Shown here: positions 41,409 to 51,871 of the stretch, piece after piece
Layout of the letters: each line of letters starts with the position of its first letter
How positions within the stretch are numbered: the first letter of the stretch is position 1
Assembly (NCBI GenBank): GCA_036245525.1
Contig: BTPG01000005.1
Location: forward strand, 123,637,058-123,701,057
Origin: Semisulcospira habei
Taxonomy: Eukaryota; Mollusca; Gastropoda; Semisulcospiridae
DNA: 64,000 bases
Direction: 5' to 3'
The notes under the pieces: model-generated
Database searches by the model: none
The model's input: only the letters and a program-made list of their open reading frames with translations
What the model was told of the DNA's origin: nothing
Program-made: the position numbers and the translations under genes

Positions 41409-42350
41409 GCTCCTGGAGTTTGTGAAAGAGAGAGAGAAAGAGAGATTTGAGAGAAAAGAAAGAGCCAAAGAGCGTGAGATCAAGAAACTCGAAATTCAAG
41501 CAGAAGAAGCAGAGAAACAACGAAAAGAGGAAGAGAAACAGCGAGAGGAGGCGGACAGGCAGCGATAACACGAAATTCATCTCAAGAGGATGAAGTTAGA
41601 GGCACAACGCCAGAGGACAGCTGAAGCAGCAGCCTTAGTTAGCAAAGAGCAAACAGCCCATGCGCCAAAAATACCTCCTTTTGCAGAAAATTCAGATAAA
41701 ATGGACGCTTACCTGGAGCGGTTCGAGCGCTTCGCAGGCAGCAACAACTGGAAACAAGAGACTTTGGCCATCAAACCGGCAAAGCACACCCGCCTTCCAA
41801 GAGAAGAAGCCGAGAATTATGCGCAGTTTTGAGCCGCCGCCCTGCTGAGACAGTACGGCTTCACTGAAAAGGGTTACAGACGACGATTCCGGAACTGCAA
41901 GCCTGATGAAGGAGAAACACCCGGCCTATTCATTGAGAGAATCAGGACCTACCTGGAGACATGGATAGAGCTGGCTGGTTTAAAGAAGGAGTACCAGGAC
42001 CTGTGTGACCTCATCATCACAGAACAAGTCCTCAGCGCATGTTCTACGGATCTGGCCGCCAACCTCAGGGAGCAAAAGGACCAGTCCCTGAAGGCCCTAG
42101 CAGACTTCACTCAAAGATACCTGGACGCCCACAACATGAAGTTCGGGCCCGGAAAGCCGCAACGTGTGTCTACTCCAGCAGAAGAAAAATACGACGTCAG
42201 ATATACCCCAAAACAGATGTCGGTGGAGAGCCTGACATGTTTTCCTATGAAATGAAGGGACACAAGGCGATACGCTGTCCTTCCAGGGGTGTTCCCCGAG
42301 GCGACAACACCAGAAGGCTCAACCAAGACCGCGGGACAGCAGGCAGAAGT
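41409..42350 (+). pseudogene. Gypsy-type gag, decayed
   Basis: Structural protein of the retrotransposon particle. The N-terminal part (41418-41640) is a highly charged coiled coil of Glu/Lys/Arg. From about 41660 comes the gag core (KIPPFAENSDKMDAYLERFERFA), then EGETPGLFIERIRTYLETW. A zinc knuckle (MKGHKAIRCP) lies near 42250-42280. Damage: TAA at 41566-41568, TGA at 41830-41832 and a frameshift just before the knuckle. The coiled coil followed by LERFERFA is a common gag layout in invertebrate gypsy elements. Confidence 0.85.
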
Positions 42351-42359
42351 GGTACCACG

Positions 42360-43076
42360 TGTCATCACAGTGCCGCCGCTGTACTCGCCAATGATGTGAC
42401 GTCATCTAGTAACTTTGAGTCTGGAGAAAGGCGGGCGACACCGGAGCAGATCGAGTCTTTCAGAAGGAGTGGACTCATTCCAGTTTGCGATGGGGCAACA
42501 TTCTTACCAGTTTCCAACATCGCGCTGCCTGAGAATGAAGTGCCCAACATGCCAGTGGTGTCAGGATTCGTCGGCAATACATCAATGATGGTGCTGAGAG
42601 ACACTGGTTGTAGTGGCGTCATCGTGAGAGAGGACCTAGTAGCTAAAGACCAGAAGCTACAGGAGTGGACAACCCTCACCCTGGCCGACGGAACTGTGAG
42701 AATTATCCCCCTTGCCAAGGTCAGTGTCAACATCCCGTATCTGACAAGAGAGGTGAAGGTGTTATGTGTGAAGACCCTAGGATCCGACCTTATCATCTGA
42801 AACGTTGACGGTGCCAGAAACGCAGAGGATCCTGATTTGGAGTGGAAACTTAAAACCTGTGCCCTTACTATGAGAGGTCAAGCAAAGAGGAGTCGCCAGA
42901 CCATCCCTCTAAAAGTGATTGATAACACAGAAGCAGCCGCGGTGAATAGAGATAAGCTGGTGGAACTACAGAGAGCCGACACTACGCTTGAAAAGTTCCG
43001 AGGTCAGACCGGGCCCGTGACACGAAGAGGAAAGGAGATATGGAGGCAGCCATGTCCGTCAAGTGGTGGTTCCTGA
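42360..43076 (+). pseudogene. Gypsy aspartic protease and linker
   Basis: Same frame as the zinc knuckle. The retropepsin motif LRDTGCSGVIV is at about 42595-42627, followed by LADGTVRIIPLAKV and a short C-terminus; a TGA at 42798-42800 breaks the frame. The next 80 codons (VMRG-like TMRGQAKRSRQ, then KLVELQRADTTLEKFRG) are the linker usually found just before an integrase zinc finger. No reverse transcriptase lies between protease and integrase. Confidence 0.85.
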
Positions 43077-44138
43077 ACCCTTGAGGATGCAGGTGATGAA
43101 ACTGGCCCATGATTCCATCTTAGGAGGACATCTTGGAATCAGTAAAACCCTCGACAGGATCCGAGCAGTCTTCTACTGGCCTGATATTGGGGGGTGGGGG
43201 GGGGGGGTGACGTCACCCGATTCTGCAGGTCGTGCGACATATGCCAGAAGACAATCTCCAAGGGAAAGGTGCCCAAAGTTCCTCTCGAGATGAGGCCACT
43301 GATCGATATGCCTTTCAGCGGGTAGCTGTGGGTCTGGTGGGGCCAATATCTCCTCCAAGTGAAAATGGCAATCGCTACATTCTGACCCTGGTGGATTACG
43401 CTACAAAATATCCTGGGGCCATACCACTAAAGAAGATCGACACTCCAACAGTGGCAGAGGCGCTCGTGGACATGTTCCGCCGTCTGGGGATTCCTGAGGA
43501 GATCCTGAGTGATCTAGGGACACAGTTCGTCTCTGACTGCATGGAGTAAGTCAATCGGCTGTTGAGCATCCGTCACCTCACTACGACCCCTTACCATCCC
43601 ATGTGTAACGGGTTGGTTGAAAAGTTTAACGGAACATTGAAGACTATGCTGAAGAAATTGTGTGTTGAGCAGCCAAGGTTGTGGCATAGGTACATCAATG
43701 CCTTGCTCTTCGCATACCGTGAAGTTCTCCAGGATTCGACAGGGTTCTCCCCCTTTGAATTACTGTACGGCAGGACTGTAAGGGGACCCATGCACATTCT
43801 GAAGGAGCTGTGGGTCAAAGACATCGACGCGCCTGAGGTGAAAATCAGCTACCAGTATGTCTTCGACCTGAGAGAGAAGCTGGAGGATACCCTTAGGATG
43901 GCTCGAGAAGAACTGGAGAAGGCGCAGAACAAGGGAAAGCATTACTATGACCATAAAGCCAAACTTCGACGGTTCCAGCCAGGTGACCAGGTGTTGGTTC
44001 TTCTCCCCACCGACAACAACAAGCTCCCGATGCAGTGGAAGAGACCGTATGTGGTTGACACAGTGGTGGGCATCAACGACTACAGTGTCAAGGTCAACAA
44101 CAAGATGAAGACTTACCACGCGAATCTGCTGAAGACGT
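43063..44138 (+). pseudogene. Gypsy integrase, decayed
   Basis: The N-terminal HHCC region (LAHDSILGGHLGISKTLDRI, FYWPDI) is at 43063-43190, then disrupted by a G expansion at 43187-43207. The catalytic core from about 43300 includes the second Asp in LSDLGTQFVSD and the Glu in NGLVEKFNG, but the first catalytic Asp is replaced: the codon at 43331-43333 gives VGLVGPI where D is expected. A TAA at 43547-43549 interrupts. The C-terminal chromodomain-like part is FQPGDQVLVLLPT to TYHANLLK, cut by the solo LTR at 44139. Confidence 0.9.
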
Positions 44139-44803
44139 TGTTACGTGGTAGTCGTAGTCGTAGTATGATATCACACCAGACGCACGCACGTACGGTTCTT
44201 GTAAAGAAACTTCACTCAGCTGCAACTCGTCATACGTGGCACAAGGTTGTAGACCACTCAGGAGTAACAGTTCCAACAATATTTTATTGCAGCGATGCGA
44301 TCTCCACACAATGCATTCGCAAATGCACCAACACTTTTGACACACTGCGTGTCTCATACAATGTACACATATACTTTCTAGCACGGTCTTTTATACTATT
44401 ACAGATTTCCAAAATAATCCAGCAAATTCGCACAACACAACCAATCAGATCAGAAAACGTAACCAAAACTCATTAATATTGATGAAAAAGAATTCACTAG
44501 AATAAACTACAAAATTCCACTACTATTTAACCGCCTTTAATACAGTGTTACGAAATGTTGCCGACATTTTGACGTCATATATGAGGTCACTAAAAAGATC
44601 GTGACCCTCCTCGAACTTTCCAGTCTCATCGTAGCGAAACTACGCGTCACAACAAAATCGATCGCAGTTATCCGTGCGAAAGAAAATGAATCCTACTAAA
44701 AAGGTACGTGATTCTTATCCAAAATAACTCAAATGAATATCGAATCTCTAATATGATTAACACATATATGCTCTCAAAGAATAACATTACCACAAACGTA
44801 ACA
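44139..44803 (-). mobile_element. Reverse-oriented solo LTR inside gypsy pol, 665 bp
   Basis: Complement of an LTR like that at 45607-46340: begins TGTTACGTGGTAGTC and ends ACAAACGTAACA on the plus strand. Flanks GACGT (44134-44138) and GAAGT (44804-44808) are a 5-bp duplication with one change. It splits the gene between the integrase C-terminus and RT. Confidence 0.88.
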
Positions 44804-45217
44804 GAAGTACATCGAGAGAGGTCGTCAGGACCACAACAAACGGCGTCGGTGCGTCTGGCAGCTGACGAGAGACTAGATGACGAGAACCTGTTTCACCTTA
44901 ATGAAATCTGCCACAAGGAAGACATCCAGTTCGGTCAAAACTCGACCCAGGCACAACAAGAAGAGATGAGAGTCCTAACTACGGAGTTCAAGCATCGATT
45001 TACACCTGACCCGGAGACAACAGACACCATCTAGTACGACGTTAATCTGACGTCAAACGAGCCGGTTCGCAGTAAGCCGTATCGTCTTCCTTACAACGCG
45101 AGGGAAGAACTGAAGAAAGACATCAAGGAGATGCTGGACCTGGGAGTCATCAGGGAGTCGAAGTCGTCAGGTGCATCCCCAGTGGTCATCGTGAAGGAAC
45201 CTGATGGATCCATTCGG
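44804..45217 (+). pseudogene. Gypsy reverse transcriptase, N-terminal part only
   Basis: About 75 codons of pre-RT spacer (VLTTEFKHRFTPDPETTDTI then TAG), followed by the conserved RT start: SKPYRLPYNAREELKKD, LDLGVIRESKSSGASPVVIV, KEPDGSIR. It stops at a run of about 20 G (45217-45237); the palm with the catalytic YxDD box is absent. Lies downstream of the integrase, not upstream. Confidence 0.85.
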
Positions 45218-45242
45218 GGGGGGGGGGGGGGGGGGGGAATAC

Positions 45243-45413
45243 CGTAAACTGAATTAGCGGAGAGTATTTGACCCAGGACCATCAACCCTTGAACTATCTG
45301 AAAAAGCCCATCTCATGATTTGGCAATGTTTTTACAGAACTTTGACATGAAGTTGCAGTCTATCAAGGGTTCACAGAATCTTGGAGCAGATTATCTGAGT
45401 AGAGCAGTTTAAA
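45243..45413 (+). pseudogene. Gypsy RNase H C-terminus
   Basis: Fragment with LNYL-like and KAHLMIWQCF sequence and, after a frameshift, MKLQSIKGSQNLGADYLSRA, the typical end of a gypsy RNase H, closing with a stop at 45411-45413. The middle of RT/RNase H is deleted upstream. Confidence 0.75.
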
Positions 45414-45590
45414 GGAACATTTAATTTTCTTTGTTCAGGGCAGTTAAAGGAACTGTGAGACAATTATTCCAGAGCAGTTTATTTGATTTAAGTTTTGATG
45501 TAAGATTGTTAGTGTTTATTATTCTGTGAAGTTTGACACAGCCACAATCGTGTTTTGAGATTTGAGAAGAAATTTTGGGGAAATTTTGTT

Positions 45591-45606
45591 CTAAAAAGGG
45601 GGGTAA
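45591..45606 (+). promoter_or_regulatory. Polypurine tract
   Basis: AAAAAGGGGGGTAA lies directly before the 3' LTR and is the expected plus-strand primer site. Confidence 0.7.
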
Positions 45607-46340
45607 TGTTACGTTTGTGGTAGTGTTATTCTTTTGAGAGCATGTGTGTGTTGATCATAGGAAAGATCCGATGTTCATTTGAGTTATTTTGGATAAGAAT
45701 CACGTACCTTTTCAGTAGGATTCATTTTATTTTGCTTGGACAATCGCGATCGATTTCTGTTGTGTAGCTAAAATGACGTGTCTTTTCGTTACATTGTTGC
45801 TGTAGTCCGACCTGTTTAACCTAGAACGTTCTGGAAAAGGCGCGATTATTCTAGTGACCTCATATATGACGTCGAAGTGTTTGGCTACATTTCGTAACTT
45901 TGTATCGAATGCGCCTAGAAGTTAGTCGAAAGCTGTAGTTCATTCTAGGGTATTCTTTTTTTAATAAATATAATGAGTTTTGGTTACGTTTTCTTTTCTG
46001 ATTGGTTGAGTTGTGTGAATTTGCTGGATCGTTCTGGAAAACTGAAATAGTCTAAAAGACGGTGTTAGGAAATATGTGTGCATTGTATGAGAGACGCAGT
46101 GTGTCAAAGGTGTTGATGCATTGTAGAGAAGACAGTGTATCAGTGAGTGAATCATGCATTTGTAGATGCATTGTGCCAAGATTGCGTCGCTGCAAATAAA
46201 TATTGTTGGAACTGTTACTACAGTGTGGTCTACAACCTCGTGCCACGTGTGACGAGTTGCAGCTGAGTAAAGTTTCTTTACACGAACCCTACGTGCGTGC
46301 GTCTGGCGTGATTGTATCATACTACGACTACCACGTAACA
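45607..46340 (+). mobile_element. 3' LTR of the gypsy element, 734 bp
   Basis: TGTTACGTTTGTGG to CTACCACGTAACA, preceded by the polypurine tract. Same subfamily as the reverse LTR at 44139-44803 and distinct from the solo LTRs at 36361 and 40308. Confidence 0.88.
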
Positions 46341-46389
46341 TGTCATAAATTTAGTGCCCGGTCAACGTGGCACAGCTGTAGTGCGCTGC

Positions 46390-46500
46390 ATTGACTGATC
46401 AGTGTTCAGATCGTACTACATAGGCAATAGCTGTTCCTGTCCTCATGCCCCATGATCTGCATGATCACTCTGGTGCTGAAACCTTGAGTTAATCAAGCAA
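46390..46500 (+). repeat. Copy of the 10806-10945 repeat
   Basis: TGATCAGTGTTCAGATCGTA, CATAGGCAATAGCTGT and GCATGATCACTCTGGTGCTG align with 10815-10920; the tail diverges. Confidence 0.55.
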
Positions 46501-46504
46501 TTAA

Positions 46505-46885
46505 GCAATCAAGCAGTCAATCAATCAGCGTCGGTTTATTCAACTTGAGCATTTTCATATCGAGTTTGTGACATGGCAATTGCCACAACTCTCGTTGCAA
46601 CTTTACCCTATCGTATTGCAAGCAGAGGCATTCACCTTACCAATGGCATGTTTCTTTGACGAATGTTCTAATTTGTCTTTTGCGTGGGCTCCAGCCAGCC
46701 ACCTGTCCCGGCGTTTGCCGTGAAGGAACGGCCCTTTGCCAGCTATTATCTGTGAATCCCTTGAGATAGATCATAAAACGCGTCCGTCACAGAGACAATA
46801 ACAACGGGCTTTTGGGACTTGCGCGCGAAATGACCGCTCACAAACGGTGGAGGGAAAAAAAAGGGCTGGCTAAGACTAGGAGATT
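46505..46885. other. No recognisable feature
   Basis: A short TCAA-rich stretch at 46490-46525 may be an old retroposon tail; nothing else seen. Confidence 0.4.
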
Positions 46886-46890
46886 CATCT

Positions 46891-46956
46891 GCAAGAGGCA
46901 TAGATTTTCGTGTGCCCTGCTCGCTTACTGGGCTCATGAGAATCTATGCCTCTCGC
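46891..46956. repeat. Family A hairpin, inner stem decayed
   Basis: GCAAGAGGCATAGATTTTCG on the left and GAGAATCTATGCCTCTCGC on the right. Confidence 0.7.
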
Positions 46957-46964
46957 TGAAAGAC

Positions 46965-47445
46965 ATTGGTTTCACTGGCATCCTCAAACTGAGGAAATTA
47001 GTCTGGGTGAAGTCTACGACTGTTGAAAACCGCACGCAGGATCCTCGCAAATTGATCGCATGCATTGTCCTGCCAGACCAATCAACCGAGTGCGTCAACA
47101 TCGTGCCTTTCTGACCTAAATCTGAATCAGGGATAACTTGTATTTACCGTCGAGCACCTGTGGTTCTGAATGTTCCGTTTCATCGAACAACTTTATACAG
47201 ATCGATTGCACCTTAAAGTGATCTGCTCCAGAACGGGCTTTGATTGCTGAAAGTTACCGATGCAACAGATTTTCAATGTTGTCTGGCCTCACTAAGACTT
47301 TCCTACCCTTCTTTTCTCAATCCATGTGAATAGGCGCACGTAACAGAGGGTTTCTGTCGCCCTTGGTGCGAGTGGGTGGAACTCTCCTACGTAAAAAGGA
47401 GAAAAAGACCAAACAAAATGTTTTCATTTTACAATATTCAAACTT
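46965..47445. other. No recognisable feature
   Basis: No repeat family, hairpin or supported coding region recognised. Confidence 0.4.
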
Positions 47446-47455
47446 CACAAGTTAT

Positions 47456-47663
47456 CTCATTCAGCCCGACGCACGTATTTCCCAAATTTTGGAGGAGTCA
47501 TCTAACAACTATGCACCTGTTGCAGGAGATGGATCGACCATGATAATTCAAGGGTAGTGCCAGGTTAGCTTGGCGCCGGCAGGCGACAAGCTAATCTAGC
47601 ACTACCCTTGAATTATCATGGTCGACCCATCTCCTGCTGTTTATTTTTCAAGGCTGATTGGGT
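47456..47663. mobile_element. Family B MITE, B1 subtype, complete
   Basis: TTAT (47452-47455) and TTAA (47664-47667) flank ends CTCATTCAGCCCGACGC and AAGGCTGATTGGG; hairpin GGCGCCGGCAGGCGAC. Confidence 0.82.
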
Positions 47664-47850
47664 TAAGTTATCTTTTTTGTGCAGCATTATTGTAAGATAT
47701 ACTTAGAACATTTATAGAGACGATATTGCGAGCTAGTAACACTGTATTGTCTGGTGCAGGTCGTTTTGACGTATAAATCACATCAGGATTTTGAAAACAT
47801 GATGAAGTGAACATCACAATAGTGCATCCGAGGAACAAGAATATGAATGG

Positions 47851-48236
47851 TTTGATTGATTGTACATTGCTTAACGTCCCGACAGCAACAAGACTTTATC
47901 AGGACGTGCCGGCACTGCTTGTGAAAAAAAACTAAACACTGAGAATATTGAATGTATGTCGCCAGCCGGTCAAATACTTTAAATAAACCTACGACATTGG
48001 GCCTAAATAAAGCTAAGACCATTTAGCAACACACATCCAACATCAAGAGCTACAGGCAGCGCAGACAGTAGGGAGAGTTTAAAAAGGCAAATACAGGTGA
48101 ATGGACCAAGGGTAGACAGAAACACATGCCCCAGAATAGAAGGGAAACCCACCCTGTGGGGCTGACAAGGGTGACGCTGGAAACTAAAAAGTAGTTAACC
48201 CCACCCAAGTCCCCCAGGGCAGACCCGGGTGGGGGT
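47851..48236 (-). mobile_element. Retroposon with (TCAA)n tail and 14-bp target duplication
   Basis: 386 bp flanked by exact direct repeats AAGAATATGAATGG (47837-47850 and 48237-48250). On the minus strand the 3' end reads GTCGGGACGTTAAGCAATG then CAATCAATCAAA, the ending of mollusc CR1/L2-type LINEs and their SINEs. No open frame and no clear pol III boxes. It sits in the left flank of the family A element whose hairpin is at 48256-48321. Confidence 0.88.
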
Positions 48237-48255
48237 AAGAATATGAATGGGGTCA

Positions 48256-48321
48256 GTAAGAGGCACAGATTCTTATGAGCCCACGCAATTGCGTGGGCGC
48301 ATGAGGATCTATGCCTCTAGC
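48256..48321. repeat. Family A hairpin, left flank split by a retroposon
   Basis: Loop CCCACGCAATTGCGTGGG with the unusual inner stem matched in both arms. Confidence 0.8.
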
Positions 48322-48564
48322 ATTTTGGGTGTTGTTCTCTCTGTGCCTCCAGCAGTCAAGGGGATACTAATTACATTAACTGCTGATCGTCCGCTGACTG
48401 GTTTGGAGACCTGCTGATTGATCAGTTACCACTGATCCTGGCTGCGTGTGGCGACTTTGTTTTCAAGCTGTTACCCCTTGTGTAAGGAAGGGCGGTTTAT
48501 TCTGACTGCGCTTGACGGAGTGCTGCGTCGGTTACAGCAGTCCTTCGGGCAAATCTGCAATATC

Positions 48565-48632
48565 TGCAAGAGACATAGATTTTCATGCGCCCCTGCGTGC
48601 ACAGGAGTTCATGAGAATCTATATTTCTTGCT
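48565..48632. repeat. Family A hairpin
   Basis: Arms GCAAGAGACATAGATTTTCA and complement; loop CCCCTGCGTGCACAGGAG. Confidence 0.75.
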
Positions 48633-48744
48633 GGCAGCTATTGGTCTGATTTACTGAAAGTCTGACTGTGTCAAGCGACCGAGACTGGGGGCAGTTGTAG
48701 TTTCAAGATGAAGTCAATTCATTGCAGAATCTGACTGAGTTTAC

Positions 48745-48805
48745 ACCACCACCACCACCACCACCACCACCCCTCCACCCGCACCCCCACCCCCACTCCC
48801 CTATA
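48745..48805. repeat. (CCA)n and C-rich low complexity
   Basis: CAC/CCA trinucleotides followed by CCCAC runs. Confidence 0.9.
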
Positions 48806-48948
48806 GGTCCCCTCCACCTCGTAATGCTATCCAGCACTGACCTCTGCGTGAGGTCATATCTTTTCAACTGGTGCAAGGGGCCCCGCATCAATGTCTGGCC
48901 TAGAAGGGCCGTTATGTCATGTCCAGAATCAGGAGCAAACTACATGAG

Positions 48949-49026
48949 TGAGTCCTGCGCAAGCCACTAAGCAAGGTGCTCCGCTGTAGCAGAGTGGCTT
49001 GCGCATGACTATCCTCAATCATGCAA
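48949..49026. repeat. Inverted repeat, family H
   Basis: TGAGTCCTGCGCAAGCCACT pairs with AGTGGCTTGCGCATGACTA; related to 10532-10658. Confidence 0.65.
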
Positions 49027-49239
49027 GTGACCCCAGCAGCCAGTTGCAGGAAACGTTCCCAAGGCAGCAACTGCCAACCAAATGCCACTATGCATTGCTG
49101 CGGGAATTTTGTTTAAGGGCTATAAATAGCTCAAAACAAATGCGTTAGGAGGATGACGAACCGGCGGTACTGGCTATTAAAAATTAAGTGCAACTCGACC
49201 CTGCAGTCCCTTGCAATGCTCCTGGTTGGTCCCCCCCCC

Positions 49240-49262
49240 CCCCCCACACACACACACACACC
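49240..49262. repeat. Poly-C and (CA)n
   Basis: Short C run followed by CA. Confidence 0.9.
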
Positions 49263-49642
49263 TACCCACCCACTCACCCCTCATTTGCATCACGGTCATT
49301 CAGAGCTAAAGGAGGTCAATGGGACTCGTTGGGGCTCCAATCTACAAAGTTTAAGACACGAATCCGGCCGCTGTGTATCCAGGAAGAGAGACAGCTATTA
49401 CATACGGGGTTGAATGGTTCAATCTCAGGTCCAAGCGACTCGGTTGTCACCCACACAGCACAAACCTCTCGGACTGATGTCAGCCGTAGCTGCACAGCTC
49501 GCGCGGAGCAACTGCGGCCGACCCGGGGCCCTTGCGCTCACCGTGCAGCACCTGTGGGCAATTACGTACATTGGAGTAGACCTGCCTCCTTTGATTTTGA
49601 GTCGGTTTGCGTGCTAATGTACTATTTGTCAAGATTTCACAC

Positions 49643-49730
49643 CCTCTGCCTGTCGGTAGCACTTTTTGTCGCGATGATTCCTGAAGGAATCATCGCGACA
49701 AAAAGCGCTCCCGACGGCCAAAGGGTTGAC
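49643..49730. mobile_element. Family C palindrome
   Basis: TGTCGGTAGCACTTTTTGTC and its near complement around GATTCCTGAAGGAATC; right end CCAAAGGG followed by TTGA. Confidence 0.75.
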
Positions 49731-49774
49731 AGGTTTCAGGCCTTCGGAGGTGACTGGCCTTCAGCCGAAAAGGT

Positions 49775-50075
49775 ATCACCTGACTTGAAATCGAACGAAA
49801 TTAGTTTCTCTTAACTTTAAGTCGGACGAAATTGAATTTACCTTTGGTTTCATCTGACTTTTTGTCGGACGAATTTGAGCTTTATGTCGTCTGCCTTTAA
49901 GTCGGACGAAATTGCTTTCACAATAAAATTATAGGTTTTGTCTGACTTGAAGTCAAACCGATTTGAAAACCATACGTTTCGTCGGGCAAAACTTGAGTGT
50001 TTGGGCCTTTGGTTTCGCACGACTTTTGGTAGGACAAAACTGAGCTTACTATAGGTGTCATCTGACGAAACTTAA
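49775..50075. repeat. Degenerate minisatellite (GTCGGACGAAATTG)
   Basis: At least eight diverged units of a CTTTAAGTCGGACGAAATTG-type phrase spaced 30-45 bp apart. Confidence 0.7.
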
Positions 50076-50244
50076 AAATAACCCAGTTTTACATTACTGT
50101 TATGTTATCCGTTGTTTGAGACTGAGTTTAAGATCCGATTACCCTTTGACTAGGGTTAATATAATGGACATTAAAACCCTAGGCCTTCTAAGACTTACGG
50201 TGTGTCCTGCACACATTTTCAAACATTGTCGTCAAAAATGTTCG

Positions 50245-50248
50245 CGCA

Positions 50249-50299
<51 letters not shown>

Positions 50300-50311
50300 G
50301 CACGCACGCGC

Positions 50312-50373
<62 letters not shown>
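50245..50373. repeat. (GCAC)n(CA)n microsatellite
   Basis: GCAC units then long CA with CG interruptions. Confidence 0.97.
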
Positions 50374-50376
<3 letters not shown>

Positions 50377-50518
50377 CACGAACTATTTTTAATATGCAAT
50401 AACTCATCAAGTCAAAGTGACATTCTTCTCCATCACATATTATGTCCACTAATTTCCCTGCTAACATCTGTTGGAAGTACTAATTCAACCATAAATAAAG
50501 ATTCCAGTAAGCACGATG

Positions 50519-50583
50519 CCCTCGTGCGCGGGCCAACTATGGCCGACATCGGCCCGATGACCTACAATCGACCGGGGTCGGCC
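50519..50583. repeat. Hairpin F fragment
   Basis: CGTGCGCGGGCCAACTATGG and CATCGGCCCGATGACC match a right half of the F palindrome. Confidence 0.5.
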
Positions 50584-50956
50584 TAACCCAGGCCGCTATG
50601 TCCGCAAGATCGTTAGTACCAGATGTTTCCTCATCAAATCACGCCTTTAAGTGCATACATAACTCCGCACATCTTTGTCTGTAAGCGTGCACTGCCTGTG
50701 AAATGCCGATGATCTACTTCGCCCTACGTAGTGATAATTCCTCGATCGTCAGCGTGTCTAAAGGCCCAAAATGGGTTCACTAAGAGTAAGAAACTCCTAA
50801 CCCGCCTTGTGCATGTTCCGATTTCCAGCATAAATTAATTCGTGTAACCGTTCTTTCTTGTAAAGTGGCTGTGGTTTTTGCTTAGTCACTGTATTGTCTA
50901 GTATTTTATTATGCATTTGTATGGCGTCTAGAGCATGTTACCAATGTTAGGTCGCC

Positions 50957-50958
<2 letters not shown>

Positions 50959-51020
<62 letters not shown>

Positions 51021-51021
51021 G
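50959..51021. repeat. (ATT)n microsatellite
   Basis: About 20 ATT units, then GTT-rich sequence. Confidence 0.97.
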
Positions 51022-51146
51022 TTATTGTTGTTTGTTGTTGTTGTTGATAATGATGTTTTTGTTGTTTACAAATTCACACCATCGCCACTGTTGGATCACA
51101 TCAACTTCTGTACGTTTTCCTGAAGACGGCGTGAGTCATACCCCAG

Positions 51147-51377
51147 ACGCAAAACGTCTTCGGGCCCACGACCGCCGCAGTGGGCCCGCGCACAGCCGTG
51201 CGCGGGCCCACTGCGGCCGTCGTGGGCCCGAGGACCTTTGTTTACCGGGTAGATCCTCATGGGCCCCCACGGCTTGGTGGGCGGTGTTCGCTGCATAGAT
51301 GGATGGTGTAACTATAAGCGGGCATGTGAAGCTGAACCTTACGGTCTTGAGCTGTGAGGTCCAAATCCACAAACAAG
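51147..51377. repeat. Hairpin F (complete) followed by diverged hairpin E
   Basis: 51147-51252 is a strong GC-rich palindrome: CGTCTTCGGGCCCACGACC against GTCGTGGGCCCGAGGACC, centre GCGCACAGCCGTGCGC. A diverged E hairpin (AACCTTACGG ... GTGAGGTCCAAATC) follows at 51325-51377. Confidence 0.75.
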
Positions 51378-51664
51378 CCCACACAATTATGTGCATATTT
51401 CCTCCCAGCAGCTGTCGCATCACAAAGTCGGGGACACTGTTTGATGTTTGTTGCCTATCCTTATCAACTTCATCTTGAAAATAAAGACCGATTACAAGTT
51501 TGTTTAGGATCGATTTTCGCATAGGTTGTACAATCTGTCAATTCAAAGAACAGTTATGGCTTGTATACTTTGCATATGATTATACAGTAATCATGTCCGT
51601 CTGATCAACTGTGTAAATTTAGTTGGTCAGTTGTGTGGCGTGGTCTCTTTGCTGCATTACTTAA

Positions 51665-51867
51665 CCCATTTAGCCCCAACGCCCTACAGCAGGAGATGGA
51701 TTGACCATGATATTTCAAGGGTAGAGCCAGATTGGCTTGGCGCATGGAGGTGCCAAGCCAATCTGGCTAGTCAATCTACCCTTGAATTATCATGGTCAGT
51801 GCATATCCCGCAACTGGTACAAAAGCGACAGTTAACACCTCCAAATATGGCTATTGGGCTAAATGGG
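51665..51867. mobile_element. Family B MITE, first of an abutting pair
   Basis: TTAA 51661-51664 and 51868-51871; ends CCCATTTAGCCCCAACG and TTGGGCTAAATGGG. The hairpin is altered in both arms: AGATTGGCTTGGCGCATGG and TGCCAAGCCAATCTGG. Confidence 0.88.
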
Positions 51868-51871
51868 TTAA

